Below, piece by piece: positions 19,581 to 27,009 of a stretch of 27,009 nucleotides of DNA (positions are counted from its first letter, which is position 1; every line of letters begins with the position of its first letter). The position numbers were made by a program, and so were the translations under genes. This stretch comes from Chara braunii (taxonomy: Eukaryota > Streptophyta > Charophyceae > Charales > Characeae): positions 711,298 through 738,306 of the forward strand of contig BFEA01000360.1 in the NCBI GenBank assembly GCA_003427395.1. The letters run 5' to 3'. The notes beneath the pieces are model-generated. The model made no database searches. It was not told the DNA's origin and saw nothing but the letters and a program-made list of their open reading frames with translations.

Positions 19581-19617
19581 TTAGGGTTACAGGGTTAGAT
19601 CACTAATTAGGGTTAGG
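19581..19617 (+). repeat. Telomere-like TTAGGG motifs
   Basis: TTAGGGTTACAGGGTTAG (19581-19598) and TTAGGGTTAGG (19607-19617) lie directly after the 9-bp array, with a further CTATAACCCTAACC on the opposite strand near 19713. They are too short to be a telomere. Confidence 0.6.
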
Positions 19618-20069
19618 AAACAGGAAGAAATCAAGTTGGGAGTAATTGGCGAATTTCCCTAATTATTACTAACAGATTGATCTTTCACACCTCTACCCTA
19701 TTGGACTAATTGCTATAACCCTAACCTTCCCTGCAACAACCTGAAATTTCCAGGACAGATCAGCAAGGCAAGCACTAATGAGCTTGCCCTGAAACCACAG
19801 CAGTTAACTGACGTATCGCTAGAGGTTCATTTTTTCTAATATTCGAAAATTTTCGTTTTTGCCACAACGACCCTTTTCATTCCCCACAATTGGCCTTGCT
19901 TGCTAGAATTCGGAAAGCCAATTTCGAAAGGTTTGTAAAGGTGTTCAATACCCCGCTCAATATGCCCTTAGGTGTTCTCAGGGCCACACACAGGCCATGA
20001 CCCCGGTCTGAGGTCATAAAGGCCACGGGGGAGGAAAACCCCGAGTAGGCTTAGGGCCTGTGCGCCCGA

Positions 20070-20089
20070 CAGTTGACCACGGTCAACTG
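20070..20089. repeat. 9-bp-arm inverted repeat with TTGACC cores
   Basis: CAGTTGACC and GGTCAACTG are exact reverse complements around AC. Both arms carry TTGACC, the W-box core bound by plant WRKY factors. No gene follows it. Confidence 0.7.
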
Positions 20090-20349
20090 CCCAGCAGCCC
20101 AAGAGTCAAAGTCTTCATGCACCCAGCCCAAGCCGTCGGTCAAGACACACACACACTTGTATGCAGGTACCAAGACAACATTCGGACCACGTGAAACTTT
20201 TCAACTGTATGTGATCCAGGCCTTCGGCTATGAGTCAATCTGAGCCACCATGGATGGGAGACCTGAGGCCGAACAACTTCGTCAAACATTACATAAGGCC
20301 CGGCCTCCAGGAAGTCAACATTCAGTCTTGGTATGCTGCCTTGACGCTC

Positions 20350-20393
20350 GCTTGATGCTAGCTGGACGTTGGCTTGATGCTAGCTGGACGTCG
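20350..20393 (+). repeat. 22-bp tandem repeat, two copies plus a partial
   Basis: GCTTGATGCTAGCTGGACGT followed by TG or CG, at 20350-20371 and 20372-20393, differing at one base. A partial third copy (GCTGGACGCTGG) follows. It has no link to a gene. Confidence 0.85.
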
Positions 20394-20925
20394 GCTGGAC
20401 GCTGGCACTGTGGACGACGACGCGAGACTGCTGCTTGCTTGCATGTTGGCGCTTTCTGCTTCAGCGCCAGCCTCTTCAAACGTGGTGCAAGGCCACACTG
20501 TCTTTGACATCGCTGATGTGGCACATGCCACTCTGTCTTCACTGCTGATGTGGCCTTTGCCATGCTGTCTACATTGTTGTTGGGCGCGATAAGGAGGGAG
20601 ATCGAGATCTGTGGATGATTGAGGGGAGATGGGATACTTACCTGTGGTTGATGTCGATACTGCGCGTTGTTGAAAGTCTCCAACGTCTTCACCAGAGAAC
20701 TGTGCACGTGGCACTTCGATGTGGTAAGGATTTGTCAAGCTCATTACTGGGTATTGTTTTGCTGACGAGGCGAGGGGAAGCCCGAATAAGGAGTGGGAAA
20801 TGTTGGGCTACTCTCTTTGTGGTCACTGATGGTTCCTTTCTCTTCCACGTTCTATTCTGTCTATTCCCCCTCCACTTTCTTCATCTAACAGGAAACGAGA
20901 CATTGTATAAGACATCACATTTATG

Positions 20926-20938
20926 ATTATTGGAGATA
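20926..20938. repeat. Target site duplication of the retroposon (left)
   Basis: ATTATTGGAGATA, identical to 22339-22351 after the poly(A) tail. A 13-bp direct repeat with an A-rich tail next to the right copy is the hallmark of LINE-mediated insertion. Confidence 0.85.
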
Positions 20939-21528
20939 GTAACTTCGGCTTCCATCAAGCCAAACAAGAACTGCTCGAAGTGATCAGAGAAAATTTGTTG
21001 AGAGCTAGCCAAAAGTTAAAAAAAAAGGTGGGGGCAACTCAAGACAGGGAGGGCAAACTTCGAGCGATCAGGGCCTTTACACAAACATGGTTAGACCCCA
21101 ATTGTAAAATGGCAGAAGTACAACCCGATGGCAGTCTGTTGTGGAAGAACTGGGCCGTGGAGGACCACAGGTGGACTTACAGATCGCCAAACTGCTTCCT
21201 GACACCTCTTCCCGGAAACCCGGACCGAGCGTTGGACGAAGTACCACGAAGCAATAACGACCGGGCCTTATCCCAGGACTGTCGGGAATGTCCCTCTCCA
21301 TCACCGCCTATGCAATCCCCCCCTCCCTCGTCCCATCCCCTTCCTCCCGCCCCTCTGCCGTTCCCCCCTTTGCCCTCAGCCACGCCTCTCGCAACTCTCG
21401 TACCACCCGCTCCACCCCCTTCACAGTCCCCCCCTATCCCGTCCCAGCCGCCCCCTTCTGTCCCGTTGACGCCTCCCTCCCTTCCCTTCGCTCTGTCCCC
21501 TCCCCTGTTCTCTCAATCAGCCCTGTGA
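20939..21528 (+). CDS. Proline-rich ORF in the retroposon, unknown function
   Basis: Open from the element's 5' edge to a stop at 21526-21528. The first ATG (20923) lies in the flanking LTR, so the original start is not known; the first internal Met is near 21109. About 110 residues are charged and partly helical (ELLEVIRENLLRASQKLKKK, then AIRAFTQTWLDPNCKMAEVQ and GSLLWKNWAVEDHRWTY). The last 80 residues are Pro/Ser/Leu-rich (PPPSSHPLPPAPLPFPPLP type). I recognise no family. It could be the end of a LINE ORF1 or a fragment of a host gene. The reading frame is free of stops, unlike the gypsy genes nearby, which fits a younger insertion. Confidence 0.4.
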
Positions 21529-22279
21529 GTGGCCAGCCAGCCTGAGACTACAACTATGCACCACTATAACTGTACACTGCTAATCTGTCAGATTGGCTAT
21601 TAATGGAGATGCCGGCCTGTCTTCCAGAGTAGGGGCTGGGAGAGCCGTGATCCAGTTGACACCATATACACAATAATGGACCAGGAAGTCTGTTCAATCA
21701 AACAAAAGGTGCAAGGATTAGATTGCGCATTGCTCCCCTGTTGACGCAGGTCCAAGGATCAGATTGCGGTACGCAAAACTTATGAAAAGGCAGAGGTTTC
21801 AGGGGTCTGAAAGATCCTCCAAGATTAGATGTTGTATTTATGAACAATGGAGGGTGCTGAATATCAAGGCTCATTGTTGTGGAGAACACTGGATTTTGAT
21901 GTCGGTACAAGGTTTAAAAAGGTACAAAGGGTTTGACAAAATGGGAGGTTAGAATAAGGGGGGTTGCAGACACCAAGGGTAGGAGTTGAGCCATTACCGC
22001 CAGGACGTGCGTAGACATTAAAGCACGGTGGACACTATCCTGGGTGGGGCTAGGTCAGTGGGAATTAAGAGCTTTGCAAATTGGAAGGGTAACATAGGCA
22101 GCCCCGAGGGAGAGAAGGAAGCTCGGGAACAACAACTCTAATGGCCATATGCCCAACAAACACTGCTATAAAGATGTATCCAAGGGGACGCTGGACCTGA
22201 TTTCCAGCAGGTGCTGCTCCCCACAAATAGATGGAGCCTCCCTGACGGTGCTAGATGTGTCTGCTCTTATCAGCACACC

Positions 22280-22297
22280 TAGCCTCCGATCGGGCTG
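22280..22297 (+). other. 3'-terminal stem-loop of the retroposon
   Basis: TAGCC and GGCTG can pair around TCCGATCG, four bases before the poly(A) tail. Terminal stem-loops next to the tail are recognised by LINE RT in several families. The stem is short, so support is modest. Confidence 0.4.
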
Positions 22298-22301
22298 ATT
22301 C

Positions 22302-22338
22302 AAAAAAAAAAATAAAAAAAAAATAAATAAATAAATAA
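22302..22338 (+). repeat. Poly(A)/(AAAT)n tail of the retroposon
   Basis: A11 T A9 T followed by AAAT repeats, directly before the right target duplication. Confidence 0.9.
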
Positions 22339-22351
22339 ATTATTGGAGATA
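22339..22351. repeat. Target site duplication of the retroposon (right)
   Basis: ATTATTGGAGATA, the same as 20926-20938. The sequence after it continues the LTR of element C to the PBS. Confidence 0.85.
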
Positions 22352-22421
22352 TTGTTTAGAGTTGAGTTACTTTGTATTTCGACATCTGGCGAGTATCTTA
22401 CAGACTGGGTTCATTACAATT

Positions 22422-22433
22422 TGGTATCAGAGC
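22422..22433 (+). other. Primer binding site (tRNA-iMet) of gypsy element C
   Basis: TGGTATCAGAGC is the exact complement of the 3' end of plant initiator tRNA-Met, the most common primer of plant LTR retrotransposons. It lies three bases after CATTACA, a suitable LTR end, and about 1.1 kb upstream of gag. Confidence 0.92.
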
Positions 22434-23559
22434 ATACCTTCTTCGTCGTGATCTACTATTAGGCACCACGTGGCGCCGAGGTGAGTGGGAGGTGTCGCGT
22501 GTGTTTGGAGAGAAACACATTTACTTACGTGCGCGATTATTATCGTGAGTCTAGACATTGATTTCCATGCATCTGGTACACTCCCCCTTGAAGATGATGA
22601 CGTAAACACCTTGAACTGAAGACGGCAACATTGCTTACGTGGCACTTTGTTGCTGACCTGACAATCAGATACTGACGAGAGCATTGTTGGCAGCAGTTGA
22701 CGTGACGCTGGTGAGAAAGAGATTCGGTATCGAGGCTGTTGACGTGGCATGCTGCTTACGTGGTATAGCGCAAGGGTGTTGACATGGCATCCTAGGATTG
22801 GCAGGGTATTGTCTGACATGGCACGTACCTGTGTCGTGACTTACTTGCTGACGTGGCGCTTCACACTCCAGCGGTATTTTGATCTGACGTGGCATACCAG
22901 TGGAAGATGAGTTGGCAATTCAGGCATTGCTGATGTGGCATCCCACCTTAAGGCCTTTCTGGCCCTTCAAGTTGGCGTGGCATGTGCTGTGTTAGCATTC
23001 CAGGGGTGACACATGACATGTTTGCACGATGTCCTGGGTGAGATGTTGATACTTGCACTTGTGTACAAGCGAGCAGTACAACTTCACGATTATTGTAGTG
23101 CCACGTGCCGACCCTTGTGTCTGGCTGCATTGGTTTTGCAGATGGTATAGCCGTAAAGGAAAGAATGCTGACAATTGATTGTTGTTGATTGTGTTGGCTG
23201 ACTTCCTCACTTGTCTAGCTGTTCTGTGGTTGCCATGCATGCTCACCCGTGTTGTTTTGTTTTGATCACACTAGTTGTGGTTGTGGTACATGTGCACTCT
23301 CGTGAGGACGTCATCACACATAGGACAGACAACTCAATTAGAAATAGACAATAAATTTGTTTCTTCTTAATTTTTTGTTATTTATTTCTTGATGTAGGAG
23401 ATTGCAACTGAGTGTGGCCGTGTAATTTATTATTGTCTTCTTATTATTTATCGTGCGGCATTCACACACGGGGTAACATGACTTATCTCTGGAAATGTAT
23501 GCATGCCTCCATTCTCACAAGATACATTCCTCTCTTCTTTTTCCCTATCCCTCTCACTG
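22434..23559 (+). other. Leader of element C
   Basis: About 1.1 kb between PBS and gag without a credible gene. Its first half carries the TGACGTGGCA-type motif series described separately, and the second half is AT-rich (23340-23460). Minus-strand ORFs here (22427-22819, 22665-22895, 22992-23246) overlap and lack motifs. Confidence 0.7.
22466..22982 (+). promoter_or_regulatory. Cluster of TGACGTGGCA-like motifs (bZIP/ABRE type)
   Basis: A G-box CCACGTGG at 22466 and TTACGTGGCA at 22635 are followed by TGACGTGACG 22698, TGACGTGGCA 22740, TGACATGGCA 22780 and 22814, TGACGTGGCG 22849, TGACGTGGCA 22885, TGATGTGGCA 22931 and TGGCGTGGCA 22973, with TTACGTGGTA at 22756. Steps between the main series are 42, 40, 34, 35, 36, 46 and 42 bases. 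The intact cores (ACGTGGC, CACGTG) are known binding sites of plant bZIP factors. Flanks between copies are not alike. Whether any factor binds is unknown. Confidence 0.6.
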
Positions 23560-25180
23560 TCTATGCTGATGTAGAAGAGGGGGAGTTAAGAACCCTTGGT
23601 CAGATAGATGCGGGAAGGCAAATATTATGAGGCCTTCTCCGCCACTTGCTCGGTGAGATACATGGCGCCAGACCAGAAGTTGAACGACATGTTTACGAAC
23701 AGTACAATTTGTTCGCTGCAAAAGATAAACTGAAGGCCGTTAGGACTGTCGTTCAGATGCTTGAAACCGGTAATCGAGTCGACGAACTCGTGAACAAATG
23801 GTGAATAGCCCTTGATCGTTATGTCGCCGAACATCTGGAGAAGATGGACCAAAAGAGAACAGCGAAAGCAGATGAAGGAAGAAAAAGAACGGAAGAACAA
23901 GAGCTGTCTGAATAGGCTATGGAGGAAAACATCAAGCAATTAGAAAACACACTAAGGGGAGAAAGAAAAAAGATAGAAGAACATCGGAGAAAGAAAAAAG
24001 AAAAAGAACAACAAAAAAAAATAATAGATGAAATGAGTCAAATATTTAATTATGAAGAAACGGAAACTGATCTTGCATCCGTGTTGCAGGCCATGATGGC
24101 TTATCTTGTCCACCTTGAGAGGAAAATAGATAGTAATACTACCGCCTTGGAGACGGTGACCAGACTTCCCAAGGGTAAGAACAAGGTAATGACTGAGGAG
24201 GGGGCCAAGAGGGAAGAGGAAAAGAAAGAACCCCATGAGAAACTAATGAAGGATGCAATAAGGAAAGTAACGTCAGAGAGACCCGAGAGTTCTAAGAAAA
24301 AACCTGAGAAGTCGGCGGAAAAGGAAGAAGAACCCGTTAATAAGGAGTCGGCCAAAGAAGTAGAGAAGACATATTGTGGGACTCCACTGGTAGACCCCGA
24401 AAGCCAAGTGGCTTTCACAACTTCATGTCTAGGGGAAACAACCAAGGAATGGGTATTGCTCGAGGCTAACGCTGCTGGCTTCGAAGATATAGGTGAGTGG
24501 GCTAAAACATTCACCTGTCGGGAATTCCTCCAGAATATTAAGGAGAGATTCCTGGACAAGACGGCGGGCGATAAGGCCTTTGATGAGCTTACTCCTATCG
24601 GCCAAAAATGTTGGACAACTCTGGATGCACTATCTCACGAAGTTGATCGGTTGTTGCAGGTGCGAGGTCTAAACCTGCAGGACAATCAAATCCTTTGTAT
24701 CTTTTCGCGATCTTTGTCAGAACCCATCCGAGGACATCTCGTGGCTAAAGCCAAACCCGGTAAGTATAACTACAGACAGTTTTGTGATCTCACGCTCCAA
24801 AGGGAGCAAATGTTTGCTTAGGTAAAAGGAACGTATGCATGTGCATGTGTTGTAAAAAGTGGTAAGGTCAGCGGCTATGGTAAGTGAATCCTGTGGCGGC
24901 AAAAGCGACATGACCACACAGTGGAAAAGTTACCTCTGGATGAGACTAAGGGCGGAGGTACAAACAATAGTGAGTCAGGAAAGGGTGACATTGTTGTTGT
25001 GATGGCCAACAAGGGTGGCACCAAAACTTGGAACAAGAAGAAGAGGCCACGCTCCTTCCCCGAGCACCTTGCCATTGCATCCGGAAAACCTTGGGAGGAG
25101 ACGGGTCTGTCACGAGAAGAGTGGCAGAAGAGAATGGATAACAGGCAATGCTTGAAGTGCGACATTGCAGGGCAGGTTAT
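23560..25180 (+). pseudogene. Gag polyprotein, element C
   Basis: The same frame can be followed from about 23560 (ADVEEGELRTLGQIDAG) through TGA 23628, TGA 23802, TAG 23913, TAG 24819 and TGA 24885. The N-terminal part is helical (EQYNLFAAKDKLKAVRT), then comes a long Lys/Glu-rich coiled coil (23919-24050, NTLRGERKKIEEHRRKKK), an acidic/basic linker, and a capsid-like core (24380-24810) with ESQVAFTTSCLGETTKEWVL, FLQNIKERFLDK and LLQVRGLNLQDNQILC. The end (25140-25190) has QCLKCDIAGQVIAC, a CCHC-like knuckle with Gln at the His position. The exact start is uncertain. The 300-codon piece 23919-24821 is the longest intact part. Confidence 0.8.
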
Positions 25181-25185
25181 AGCAT

Positions 25186-25911
25186 GTGCCCCCTCAATTG
25201 AAACCCAAAAGGGAGCAACCAGTAGAAGTAGCATCTACCCGTACTGAGTTTAGGGTTTTAGACAAAGGTAAGGCGCCAATAACCCCTTTCAACCCCTCGA
25301 CTCATATGGCAGAGGATGACTCTTCTTCGGCCCGTCGTCCAGAACACCCTGATATTATTCTATGTTCTGTCTCCCTAGATGATTCCCTTGACAAACTCGG
25401 TAATGAGCTTATAGCTCTTAGGAGTTTGTGGGCTAGTAAAGCTAAGTCTAAGGGTGATCGCAAATATTGAGATTGCAAATACGCGAGTAGGTGCTCTACA
25501 AGACCAGGATTGATGCGGTCTTACACCTTAGAAAAGGCAATTCGTAAGTTGCACCTAGGAATTAAGGTAAGAGACTTACGTAAACCTATCACGTCTATGT
25601 TGGTTGATAAGAGCACGATCAATGACTCTCAATATGTCGATCATGTTAAACGCTATTTCAGGACTTAGGAAGGAAAAAAAATCTTACACGAAGTATCCTT
25701 CATAATTGAAAAGAACCTACCCTTTAACATGATTCTGGGAATGGATTGGCATGAAGAAGTCGACCCGGAAGTTCAGTTCAAAGAGAAGACTGTAAAGTTA
25801 AAGGACGGAAAGTCCGAACTTCACGCAATTAAATTGTATCACAAGTTTGGCTCTGACTCGTCATTGTGCTTCTATTGTATGAGTTATCCAGCCTCCGATT
25901 TATGGTCTTAA
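25186..25911 (+). pseudogene. Protease region, element C
   Basis: After a +1 frame change from gag, a polar linker leads to DCKYASRCSTRPGLM (about 25470-25515), which resembles a damaged retropepsin active site (D-x-G-A-S) with the glycine region disrupted. FNMILGMDWHEEVDPEVQF (25717-25775) is a very clear second block of gypsy proteases. Stops are at 25468 (TGA) and about 25666 (TAG). The protease is inactive. Confidence 0.72.
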
Positions 25912-26828
25912 AGAAGAAGTTGGATCAGGATGTAATGATGGTGTTCGTTAAGCGAGTAGGAAAATGTTCCTCATCCTACCCTCCTTCTATTGAGAAATTA
26001 CTTGATGAGTATAAGGACTTGCAGACTGAGCCAACGGGAATCACTAAGCATGCTATCAAGCACACGATTCAGATTATACTCTATAGTAAAATTCCCAAGG
26101 GTCCCATCTATCATATATCTCTTAGGGAGTTTTATGAATTAAGGAAGCAACTAAAAGAACTAACTGAAAAAGGATGGATTCGTTCCAGCTCATCTCCTTA
26201 TGGTGCTCTTGTCTTATTTTGTACCCAAAAAGGAGGGTGAACTTAGATTATGCATTGATTATCGTGGGTTGAATCGTCATTGTCAAGAACACGGAACCAC
26301 TTTTACACATTGACGACTTGTTGGACGAATTGCAGGGATGCAGGTACTTTAGTAAGATCGATCTCAAGTTAGGTTACCACCAGATTGAGGTGGCTCCGGA
26401 GGATCAACACAAGACAACATTCCGAACCAGGTATGGTTACTATGAGTTCGTGATTGTGCCCTTCAGATTGACTAATGCTCCTGCCACCTTTCAAAGGTCC
26501 ATGAATGAACTATTTCGACAATGGATGGATCGGTTCGTAGTTGTCTATCTTGATAATATCCTCATGTATAGCAAAACATTTGAGGATCATGAGAAACACA
26601 TACGAATGGTTCTTCAAAAGTTGAGCGAGGGCAACTTCAAACTGAATCCTAAGAAGTCGGAGCTCGCTAAGCCTGAAGTGTTATACTTAGGGCATATAGT
26701 AAACGAAGAAGGACTAAGGCCCGAAGAGAAGAAGATAACAACAATTTGAGATTGGCCCCAACCTAACACTGTCATGAAGCTCATATTTTTCCAAGGACTT
26801 GCTAGTTATTACAAGAACTTTGTTAATT
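25866..26828 (+). pseudogene. Reverse transcriptase, element C (YLDN)
   Basis: Frame 1: IEKLLDEYKDLQTEPTGI, the Gag-Pol linker to RT, then LREFYELRKQLKELTEKGWI and SPYGALVLF, to a frameshift near 26220. A short piece in another frame has [12 protein letters not shown]. From about 26300: [57 protein letters not shown] and RFVVVYLDNILMYSK with YLDN at 26546-26557 in place of YLDD, then EVLYLGHIVNEEGL, a TGA near 26747, and the connection motif up to 26827. The second catalytic Asp is Asn (G to A), so polymerase activity should be lost. Known RNase H sequence does not follow. Confidence 0.9.
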
Positions 26829-26942
26829 GTGCCGACGAGGGTGTCAATAAGTCTCTCAAGAGAGGTTCGTACATCCTCACAGTTTTGCGACGAACACTCC
26901 TCTTTCCTCTCCTCACACCCTCAAGAGCAACACTTAGAAGTT
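26828..26942. other. Unknown sequence abutting element C
   Basis: From TGTGCCGACGAGG on, the sequence has no relation to the RT connection or RNase H domain that should follow. It starts with TG, so it may be the end of another LTR element inserted here, or a rearrangement junction. The frame happens to stay open, but no motif is seen. Confidence 0.45.
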
Positions 26943-26945
26943 TCT

Positions 26946-27009
<64 letters not shown>
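26943..27009. repeat. (CT)n microsatellite reaching the window end
   Basis: About 67 bases of nearly pure CT repeat running to the last base. The window probably ends here because assembly stops in the repeat. Confidence 0.95.

Larger units (their letters stand above)
19618..20800. other. About 1.2 kb with no recognisable gene
   Basis: ORFs at 20250-20507 (plus), 20315-20707 and 20358-20744 (minus) overlap and have no family motif. The stretch holds a 9-bp-arm inverted repeat (20070-20089), a 22-bp tandem repeat (20350-20393) and two TGATGTGGC motifs (20514, 20545) that resemble those in the leader of element C. It may include the upstream part of element C's 5' LTR. Confidence 0.5.
20939..22338 (+). 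mobile_element. 1.4-kb poly(A)-tailed retroposon of unknown family
   Basis: A 1400-bp unit bounded by 13-bp direct repeats ends in an A-rich tail with AAAT units (22302-22338). Its 5' part is an open frame with a proline-rich end (to 21528). The remaining 770 bp lack a long ORF and close with a small stem-loop near 22280-22297. No endonuclease or RT is present, so it is either a 5'-truncated LINE fragment, a non-autonomous LINE-like element or a processed copy of a host mRNA. It inserted into the 5' LTR of gypsy C. Confidence 0.75.
20801..22418 (+). mobile_element. 5' LTR of gypsy element C, split by a retroposon (start uncertain)
   Basis: The end is well placed: TTCATTACA (22410-22418) is followed three bases later by a perfect tRNA-iMet PBS. 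The LTR is interrupted by a poly(A)-tailed retroposon at 20939-22338 with 13-bp duplications. The start is a guess: TGTTGGGCTA at 20801 is a fair TG start, giving an unusually short LTR (about 200 bp after excision). The 3' LTR lies outside the window, so the start cannot be checked, and it may lie further upstream. Confidence 0.5.
22419..26828 (+). mobile_element. Ty3/gypsy retrotransposon C, internal region, degenerate and broken at the right
   Basis: PBS, long leader with repeated motifs, gag (coiled coil and capsid-like core), protease remnant and RT follow in order on the plus strand. Several frameshifts and stops break it, and the RT box reads YLDN. Sequence after the connection motif (GLASYYKNFVN, ending at 26827) no longer fits the family, so the element is interrupted or truncated there. 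RNase H, integrase and the 3' LTR are not in the window. Confidence 0.88.

Noticed and set aside
19307-19598. Overlapping ORFs in three minus frames with NSRNS-type repeats
   Set aside because: They arise from the 9-bp tandem repeat; three open frames at once argues against coding.
20315-20744. Minus-strand ORFs of about 130 codons
   Set aside because: Two frames overlap, neither shows motifs, and both cross the 22-bp tandem repeat.
22466-22982. CRISPR-like array
   Set aside because: Repeat units are only 10 bases and imperfect, spacers vary from 24 to 36 bases, no cas genes exist, and the context is a plant-type retrotransposon leader.
22427-23246. Minus-strand ORFs in the leader of element C
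   Set aside because: No family motif, overlapping frames, and a plus-strand PBS and gag give the region a better explanation.

Overview
This window is a eukaryotic, intergenic stretch made almost entirely of decayed retrotransposons. No host gene, structural RNA gene or bacterial feature is supported. Several traits point to the green plant lineage: chromovirus-type Ty3/gypsy elements (protease, RT, RNase H, integrase, chromodomain order), a tRNA-iMet-type primer binding site, an L1-like LINE with a zf-RVT C-terminus, TTTAGGG-type telomere-like motifs, and premature stops that look like CAG-to-TAG decay. A large repeat-rich genome such as a charophyte alga or bryophyte would fit, but this is inference and the species cannot be named from the sequence.

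Layout. (1) 1-~4560, minus strand: gypsy element A, running from its 3' LTR (clipped by the left edge) through chromodomain, integrase, RNase H, RT and protease. Its gag is barely visible and no 5' LTR was found. (2) ~4560-5400: no recognisable gene. (3) ~5400-7688 and 16421-~19140, minus strand: two halves of one L1-like LINE ORF2 (AP endonuclease, RT, zf-RVT). (4) 7689-16420, plus strand: a complete 8.7-kb gypsy element B inserted into that LINE, with two ~918-bp LTRs, a PBS-like site, gag, protease, RT, RNase H, integrase, chromodomain and a polypurine tract. It is flanked by a 4-bp target duplication (CAAG). Removing it and one CAAG rejoins the LINE reading frame. (5) 19411-19577: a degenerate 9-bp tandem array, followed by telomere-like motifs and ~1.2 kb without genes. 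(6) From about 20.8 kb to 26828, plus strand: gypsy element C, with a partial 5' LTR, PBS, long leader, gag, protease and RT. Its 5' LTR is itself split by a 1.4-kb poly(A)-tailed retroposon (20939-22338) with 13-bp target duplications. (7) From about 26828 element C breaks off into unrelated sequence ending in a long CT microsatellite.

How the parts relate. Two nesting events give relative ages: the LINE is older than gypsy B, and gypsy C is older than the retroposon. All pol genes are pseudogenes. Lesions include a missing YxDD box in A, YLDN in C, FAND in the LINE, an RNase H Asp-to-Asn change in B, and about 18 premature stops in B (14 TAG, 4 TGA, no TAA). The least ordinary signals are the regularly spaced TGACGTGGCA-like motifs in the leader of element C, a near-copy of element B's polypurine tract inside its pol region, the retroposon with a proline-rich ORF, and the 9-bp array. 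All alignments and counts were done by eye.
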